Shown here in pieces: positions 1 through 2,958 of a stretch of 5,236 nt of DNA. Position 1 is the stretch's first letter, and the number at the start of each line of letters is the position of its first letter. The stretch covers positions 1 through 5,236 of the forward strand of contig JAGGXI010000110.1 of the NCBI GenBank assembly GCA_021163155.1, written 5' to 3'. The stretch is from Candidatus Aerophobota bacterium (GTDB lineage: Bacteria > Aerophobota > Aerophobia > Aerophobales > JAGGXI01). The notes under the pieces are model-generated. The model was not told the DNA's origin. It saw only the letters and a program-made list of their open reading frames with translations, and made no database searches. The position numbers and the translations under genes are program-made.

Positions 1-38
1 CCTGCGTAAAACAGCGCAACCTGAAGGTTGCGGCTACC
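1..38. repeat. REP-like GTAG hairpin, probably half of an inverted pair cut by the window edge
   Basis: Positions 15-21 (CGCAACC) and 26-32 (GGTTGCG) form a perfect 7 bp stem around a TGAA loop, followed by GCTACC at 33-38. On the minus strand this reads GGTAGC followed by a hairpin, which is the arrangement of REP elements (a GTAG/GGAG tetranucleotide 5' of a stem-loop). Positions 1-10 (CCTGCGTAAA) are the exact reverse complement of 2793-2802, the outer foot of the copy at 2797-2820. The window therefore probably opens in the tail of a second unit in the opposite orientation, giving a head-to-head pair like the one at 1918-1976. The hairpin and the 10-base match are seen directly; the missing half is inferred. 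Confidence 0.7.
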
Positions 39-216
39 TTACTTTACCGATCAATCTTGATAGTGCAAGGATAACTACAGCTTAAATGTGATATTTGTGA
101 TTTTGAAATTAATCTTTCTGTTCTTTACATAGATCGTTATTAATGCAAATATTACGGATTGCAAGATATTCTAAAAATCTAATAAGATGAGTTTCCTACA
201 AAAATTGACTGAAAAT
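39..216. other. AT-rich intergenic stretch with no recognisable feature
   Basis: I find no convincing gene, RNA, terminator or promoter here. The stretch is AT-rich and lies between the first REP-like hairpin and the large inverted repeat. It is downstream of the omptin gene, whose stop is at 413, so it may be the 3' end of an intergenic region whose other gene lies outside the window. A 32-codon plus-strand reading frame starts at 187 but has no ribosome binding site and runs into the inverted repeat. Confidence 0.5.
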
Positions 217-370
217 TTTAAACCCAGATTCGGCAAACTGTTAGAATGCTTAGCCTGGGTAGGGGAGGCTTTAGCCTCCCAATAGACTTTAACTCTTGTT
301 TTGCAAAGGGCGACTGAAGCCTCCCCTCCCCTGCAGAGAGCTTTAATAGATTGTCGAATTCTGGGCTAAA
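217..370. repeat. Large imperfect inverted repeat with internal GTAG hairpins, possibly MITE- or BIME-like
   Basis: The left arm (about 217-280) and the right arm (about 308-370) are imperfect reverse complements along their length. The outer ends match as TTTAAACCCAGA-TTCGGCAA on the left against TTTAGCCCAGAATTCGACAA on the right arm's reverse strand. The inner ends both carry GGGGAGGCTT. The inner left part is GTAG (259-262) followed by a perfect 8 bp stem, GGGAGGCT/AGCCTCCC (263-280, TT loop). The inner right part, read on the minus strand, is GGGAGGCT, TC, AGTCGCCC with one mismatch and one wobble pair. The unpaired centre is about 281-307. There is no open reading frame for a transposase. 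The hairpin core AGGCTTTAGCCT is identical to that of the copy at 2797-2820, which ties this element to the other REP-like units. It could equally be a non-autonomous transposon relic. Confidence 0.7.
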
Positions 371-412
371 GTTAGTACAGGGTGCCTGAATAGTCACAAA
401 TAACTTTCCAAT

Positions 413-1414
413 TTAAAAACAATATTTAATAAAAGTATCCACACAGAGCTGATTAGAATTAATTTTATCATCTATATTACCAGATGCTAAACCTTCATAC
501 GGCCCCCCATAAAAATACTGCCTTTGTTTTCCCTGAGTATTAATAGTAGTATAATTCACCCCTATCTCCCAGGTCCAATTCTTTTCAAACTCCCACGAAA
601 GATTCCCACCTACCATAAACAGACTCCCTTCGCAATCCCCTTTAGAAAGTTTATCCCTTAAAAGGTGGTTATCTTCATCCTGAGCTTTAACCCAGGGAGA
701 ATAGTTTATCTCAAAATTTGTCTTAAGGGTGTTACTAAAGGAATAGACGCCATTTAACCCTAAATACGGTATCTTATATTCTACCTCATAATCTAAAGTT
801 TTTCCTCGAACAAATATATAAGAATAATCTATATAATCTATCTGGGTAGTATTACTAATATCATAATCGAATTTTTGATACTTATAACCAATACGAGCAC
901 CCAATATAAGAGACTGTTTTTCTTCCGAATACGGATCCTTTAAAAAATTAAAGAGTATATTTCCATCAAAAATCTTGACATCCATTCCTGCATCAGATTC
1001 TGAATATATTGTTTTACTGGCAGAATAAGCGTATAACCAATCAGAGTCCTCCATTTTTCCCGCAGTTTTAGTTAAACTAATCCACCCTCCAAGATTAAGG
1101 AAGTAATCTCCCCACCCCTCATCATTATAATTTAAAGAGACTTTCCCCCCCATCAAATAATTATTCATAGGAAATTTTAGCCTACTCTTCCATCCCCCCT
1201 CCTCGGGACCTCTAATCTCATATACAGTATCACCATTAATATGACCTATTTTTAGTCCATACTCCAAAGATAAACCATCTTGAATTTTTGTAAAACCCGA
1301 GGTAAATTCTTCTTTTTTTTGCCAGGCCTCTGCCCTATTTATAGCTGCTGAGAGTAAAATAAAACATATTGTTGAAAAACATATCCATATGAATGATAAC
1401 CTTTTCTTTTCCAT
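413..1414 (-). CDS. Omptin-family outer-membrane aspartyl protease
   Basis: This is a predicted 10-stranded outer-membrane barrel protease of the OmpT/Pla family (S18/A26, Pfam Omptin), 333 residues long. Residues 1-30 form a signal peptide (KKR, hydrophobic core, cleavage after AEA), leaving about 303 residues, close to the size of mature omptins. By-eye comparison with E. coli OmpT places Asp83/Asp85 at D123/D125 (in MEDSDW) and Asp210/His212 at D248/H250 (in WVKAQDEDNH), so the full catalytic set is present. D246 matches the S1-pocket Asp208, and D62 probably matches Glu27, which suggests cleavage next to basic residues. Further matches are VYE..GPEEGGWKSRL (64-79), KIPYLGL (214-220) and the C-terminal barrel ending in Phe. 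The ATG at 1414 has AGGA six bases upstream. Omptins normally need LPS for activity. Three cysteines (261, 324, 332) are unusual for the family. The fold is well supported; the substrate is unknown. Confidence 0.87.
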   Translation of the reverse strand: MEKKRLSFIWICFSTICFILLSAAINRAEAWQKKEEFTSGFTKIQDGLSLEYGLKIGHINGDTVYEIRGPEEGGWKSRLKFPMNNYLMGGKVSLNYNDEGWGDYFLNLGGWISLTKTAGKMEDSDWLYAYSASKTIYSESDAGMDVKIFDGNILFNFLKDPYSEEKQSLILGARIGYKYQKFDYDISNTTQIDYIDYSYIFVRGKTLDYEVEYKIPYLGLNGVYSFSNTLKTNFEINYSPWVKAQDEDNHLLRDKLSKGDCEGSLFMVGGNLSWEFEKNWTWEIGVNYTTINTQGKQRQYFYGGPYEGLASGNIDDKINSNQLCVDTFIKYCF

Positions 1415-1448
1415 TACTATTCCTTTTTTTATTTGTTTGTTTTTCTTT

Positions 1449-1463
1449 TAATCCTCTAATACT
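1449..1463 (-). repeat. Two AGGATTA-type 8-nt units in front of the omptin gene
   Basis: The plus strand reads TAATCCT at 1449-1455 and TAATACT at 1457-1463, spaced 8 nt apart. This is the same unit and period as the 13-copy array at 2686-2957. It lies 35 bases upstream of the omptin start codon. In the minus-strand transcript it reads AGTATTAGAGGATTA, followed by an A-rich stretch and then the ribosome binding site. Confidence 0.6.
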
Positions 1464-1485
1464 GCATAGATAAATAAGTTGTCAT
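1456..1485 (-). promoter_or_regulatory. Weak candidate sigma70-type promoter for the omptin gene
   Basis: On the minus strand, ATGACA (1480-1485, 5 of 6 to TTGACA) lies 18 bases from TATTAG (1456-1461, 4 of 6 to TATAAT). Transcription would start around 1450, roughly 35 bases upstream of the ATG. The -35 box touches the hicA stop codon and the -10 box overlaps the 8-nt repeats. No terminator is visible between hicA and this gene, so read-through from the toxin-antitoxin operon is also possible. Confidence 0.25.
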
Positions 1486-1664
1486 CATTTAAGCCCGAGC
1501 TGTTTTCTGATTAATTCACAAAGGGTATCCTTAATTTCAGAATGGCGCGGCACCGGGGCTTTTCTCCCATTTTTAAGATTAATGTATATATCATGCCTTT
1601 TGCCATGACGTTTTAAATAACATCCCCCATCTACTAATTCCCGGACAAGATCGTGTCGTTTCAT
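1485..1664 (-). CDS. hicA: HicA-family mRNA interferase toxin, 59 residues
   Basis: This is the toxin of a type II HicAB pair: a small dsRBD-like ribonuclease that cleaves mRNA and is held inactive by HicB. Translating from the ATG at 1664 gives MKRHDLVRELVDGGCYLKRH followed by GKRHDIYINL, then a segment with APVPRHSEIK, ending QLGLK before TGA at 1485. The family pattern is clear: an N-terminal helix, G-x-x-x-x-R-x-G, the catalytic histidine (H24, in RHDIY), then VPRHxEIK and a C-terminal helix ending in K-Q-L-G-L. The length is normal for HicA. The start overlaps the hicB stop by four bases (ATGA at 1661-1664). The purine-rich AGAGGT directly before the ATG is too close to act as an ordinary ribosome binding site, so translation is probably coupled to hicB. 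No key residue is missing, so the toxin looks intact. Confidence 0.9.
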   Translation of the reverse strand: MKRHDLVRELVDGGCYLKRHGKRHDIYINLKNGRKAPVPRHSEIKDTLCELIRKQLGLK

Positions 1665-1864
1665 ACCTCTACATTTATTTCCTTAATCTGGGCTGTAATC
1701 TGAGGTGGAATTTCCTCCTCAACCATTAAGTGATAAGCTTCCCGAATATTTTCTTTTAATTCTTCGAGAGATTCGCCCTGGCTAAAAACACCCGGAACCT
1801 CTTTCAATCTCCCAATATACCACCCCTCGTCTACCCAATATTCCAATGTAAAATGCCTTCTCAT
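1661..1864 (-). CDS. hicB: HicB-like antitoxin, 67 residues
   Basis: This is the partner antitoxin of the downstream HicA. The 67 residues match the N-terminal partial RNase-H-like domain of HicB: a first strand (HFTLEYWVD), EGWYIGRLKEVPGVFSQGES at about 13-32 (the family signature, in which a Gly-Val or Gly-Cys turn is followed by S-x-G-x-S/T), a helix with EELKENIREAYHLMVEE, and a closing strand (KEINVEV). The protein ends there with no C-terminal helix-turn-helix or ribbon-helix-helix domain, so autoregulation by direct DNA binding is not evident; short HicB proteins of this kind are known. The order is antitoxin first, the reverse of E. coli hicAB. The ATG at 1864 is the only plausible start, and AGGAGG lies upstream at 1876-1881. 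The pair is probably a self-contained operon flanked by repeats, consistent with acquisition as a mobile cassette. Confidence 0.88.
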   Translation of the reverse strand: MRRHFTLEYWVDEGWYIGRLKEVPGVFSQGESLEELKENIREAYHLMVEEEIPPQITAQIKEINVEV

Positions 1865-1875
1865 CAGGCCACTTT

Positions 1876-1881
1876 CCTCCT
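1876..1881 (-). promoter_or_regulatory. Strong but distant ribosome binding site of hicB
   Basis: The minus strand has a perfect AGGAGG separated from the hicB ATG by 11 bases, longer than the usual 5-9. The intervening GTG (out of frame, leading to an immediate TGA) cannot be the start. The strong site fits the need to make the antitoxin in excess of the translationally coupled toxin. Confidence 0.6.
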
Positions 1882-1917
1882 AATTATAATATTGTAAGAT
1901 ACATCTTGCTAAAGATT

Positions 1918-1976
1918 GGTAGCCGCAAGGCTCAGAGCCTACGAAATATATACGCAACTTAAAAGTTGCGGCTACC
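1918..1976. repeat. Head-to-head pair of REP-like GTAG hairpins (BIME-like)
   Basis: The left unit on the plus strand is GGTAGCCGC (1918-1926) followed by an AGGCT/AGCCT stem (1929-1933 and 1937-1941; CAG loop) closing with CG at 1942-1943. The right unit is CGCAACTT / AAGTTGCG (1953-1960 and 1963-1970) followed by GCTACC to 1976, the same layout in the opposite orientation. An AT-rich linker (1944-1952) joins them. The outer boxes GGTAGCCGC and GCGGCTACC are exact inverted copies, while the stem sequences differ but each pairs internally. The pair sits between the small barrel gene (stop 2014) and hicB (start 1864), so it could also fold in the barrel gene's 3' mRNA end. Confidence 0.8.
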
Positions 1977-2013
1977 GTATTTTTAGTAAGGGAGTAAGAT
2001 TATCTAAAGATTT

Positions 2014-2655
2014 TTAAAATTTGATACTGGCTATCAACCCAACGAAGAGACCTCCTAAGTCAACATTAGTATAAAAAGCTGCCTCATCACTGTTCAACTC
2101 TGCTTTGGCAACAATATATCTTGCTTCAGCAGCCAAAGAAAAGTTTCCTCCTCCAAATTCTACTCCTCCTAACACCTGAAAACCTATGGGACTGTCTTTA
2201 TCTTCATAAGGAACCGGGATTCCCAAGAATTCTATTTTTTCTTCCATTTTGGTAGAAAAAGAGCCTACTCCTGCCCCTATATATGGGCATAAGGGAACAT
2301 TTGGCGAAATCCTGTATATTCCCGAGAGAATTATGGGTGTAACAGTTAATTTCTCTTCAAAAGTCATAATAGGGGACAAAGTATCATCGCTGGCCTTTGA
2401 AGTAAAAGTATTATATTCTCCTCTTATTCTGATGTTTGGAGAAATATCATAACTTAGTGCTAATCCATAGGTTAATCCACCCTCAAATTTTTTACTAAAC
2501 CCTTCAAGATACTCATCATTCACCTCTCCAAAATTTGGGTTATAATAACCTGCCATTCCTCCTACGTTTAATAAACCTGCCTGTGCTGGGACTACCCCAA
2601 AAATAAGCACAGAAATCAAAGCCGCTACTCCTATTACTCCTATTTTTTTCCTCAC
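2014..2655 (-). CDS. Small outer-membrane beta-barrel protein (OmpA/OmpW-type, Pfam OMP_b-brl-like)
   Basis: This 213-residue protein is predicted to form an 8-stranded barrel in the outer membrane; its function is not known. Residues 1-26 are a signal peptide (MRKK, then a long hydrophobic core, cleavage after AQA). The rest alternates polar and hydrophobic residues in strand-sized blocks: GLTYGLALSYDI (60-71), NIRIRGEYNTF (74-84), LTVTPIILSGIYRI (103-116), the motif PYIGAGVG (124-131) typical of this barrel family, GFQVLGGVEF (158-167), FSLAAEARYIVA (172-183) and FVGLIASIKF at the end with terminal Phe, the expected BAM-recognition signal. Longer acidic loops lie at 43-58 and 134-156. The start is GTG at 2655, chosen because AAGGAG lies 7 bases upstream and the signal peptide begins there. 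No catalytic motif is seen, so a structural, adhesive or small-molecule channel role is equally open. Confidence 0.8.
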   Translation of the reverse strand: MRKKIGVIGVAALISVLIFGVVPAQAGLLNVGGMAGYYNPNFGEVNDEYLEGFSKKFEGGLTYGLALSYDISPNIRIRGEYNTFTSKASDDTLSPIMTFEEKLTVTPIILSGIYRISPNVPLCPYIGAGVGSFSTKMEEKIEFLGIPVPYEDKDSPIGFQVLGGVEFGGGNFSLAAEARYIVAKAELNSDEAAFYTNVDLGGLFVGLIASIKF

Positions 2656-2662
2656 AATTTTT

Positions 2663-2668
2663 CTCCTT
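2663..2668 (-). promoter_or_regulatory. Ribosome binding site supporting a GTG start
   Basis: AAGGAG on the minus strand ends seven bases before the GTG at 2655. This fixes the start of the small barrel protein, which has no ATG at the signal-peptide N-terminus. Confidence 0.7.
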
Positions 2669-2733
2669 TTTTATTTATTTTCCTTTAATCCTGCTTTTCT
2701 ACTTTTTCCTCAATTTTTTTGTTTAATCCTGCT

Positions 2734-2764
2734 TTTTCTGGTTTTCTGGTTTTCTGGTTTTCCC
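2734..2764. repeat. Three tandem TTTTCTGG units plus a partial fourth
   Basis: TTTTCTGG runs at 2734-2741, 2742-2749 and 2750-2757, followed by TTTTCCC. The period is 8 nt, the same as the neighbouring AGGATTA array. A single copy in the same setting (CTTTTCTGG, TTTTCCC, then TCTAATCCT) recurs at 2933-2957, so the two repeat types were probably duplicated together, with local expansion of this unit by slippage. Confidence 0.8.
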
Positions 2765-2796
2765 TCTAATCCTTTAATCCTCTAATCCTGCCTTTA

Positions 2797-2820
2797 CGCA
2801 GGCTAAAGCCTGCGGCTACC
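2797..2820. repeat. REP-like GTAG hairpin inside the AGGATTA array
   Basis: CGCAGGCT (2797-2804) and AGCCTGCG (2807-2814) form a perfect 8 bp GC-rich stem, followed by GCTACC to 2820. On the minus strand it reads GGTAGC then the hairpin. It interrupts the 8-nt repeat array, whose units resume at 2837, as expected of an insertion. There is no T-run on either side, so it is not a typical rho-independent terminator, although it could still stabilise an mRNA 3' end or halt exonuclease. Confidence 0.75.
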
Positions 2821-2958
2821 GGTACCTCTTTCTCTCTAATCCTCTAATCCTGTTTTTTTTGTTTCTGTTTTTTCTTGCTTTTCCCTTTAATCCTCTAATC
2901 CTTTAATCCTTTAATCCTGCCTTTAATCCTGCCTTTTCTGGTTTTCCCTCTAATCCTA

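Larger units (their letters stand above)
2686..2957 (-). repeat. Array of 13 AGGATTA units (8-nt period) filling the leader between two surface-protein genes
   Basis: This accounts for almost the whole gap between the surface-protein stop (2959) and the barrel start (2655). TAATCCT (plus strand) begins at 2686, 2724, 2767, 2775, 2783, 2837, 2845, 2888, 2896, 2904, 2912, 2924 and 2951. Within clusters (2767-2789, 2837-2851, 2888-2918) the spacing is exactly 8, the eighth base being C or T, so the unit on the minus strand is AGGATTAR. Between clusters lie pyrimidine-rich stretches on the plus strand, including TTTTCTGG repeats, and a REP-like hairpin at 2797-2820. The array ends two bases before the surface-protein stop codon. 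No gene, convincing promoter or rho-independent terminator is visible in the gap. The units resemble neither CRISPR repeats nor a known operator that I can name. Confidence 0.8.

Noticed and set aside
187-285. A 32-codon plus-strand reading frame starting at ATG 187
   Set aside because: It has no ribosome binding site, its second half is made of the inverted-repeat hairpin, and the product resembles nothing I recognise.
413-1414. Generic porin or OprD-like barrel as an alternative call
   Set aside because: The spaced D-x-D and D-x-H motifs in the right order, the PYLGL strand and the WVKAQDED segment fit omptins specifically, and the length matches omptins rather than 16-18-stranded porins.
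1883-1896. Promoter -10 boxes for hicBA (TATAAT at 1883-1888, TACAAT at 1891-1896, minus strand)
   Set aside because: The first would start transcription inside the ribosome binding site; for either box no -35 match is found at 16-18 bases, and that region falls at or near the REP unit. A promoter is probably somewhere here, but I cannot place it.
2249-2452. Plus-strand open frame of 67 codons
   Set aside because: It lies wholly inside the small barrel gene on the other strand, which has a signal peptide, barrel motifs and a ribosome binding site; this is a shadow frame.
2797-2820. Rho-independent terminator of the surface-protein gene
   Set aside because: The stem is strong, but neither strand has a following T-run, it lies about 140 bases past the stop, and it matches the dispersed GTAG-hairpin family.
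2686-2957. CRISPR array
   Set aside because: The repeated unit is only 8 nt, often directly tandem, with no uniform unique spacers of 25-40 nt and no cas genes nearby.
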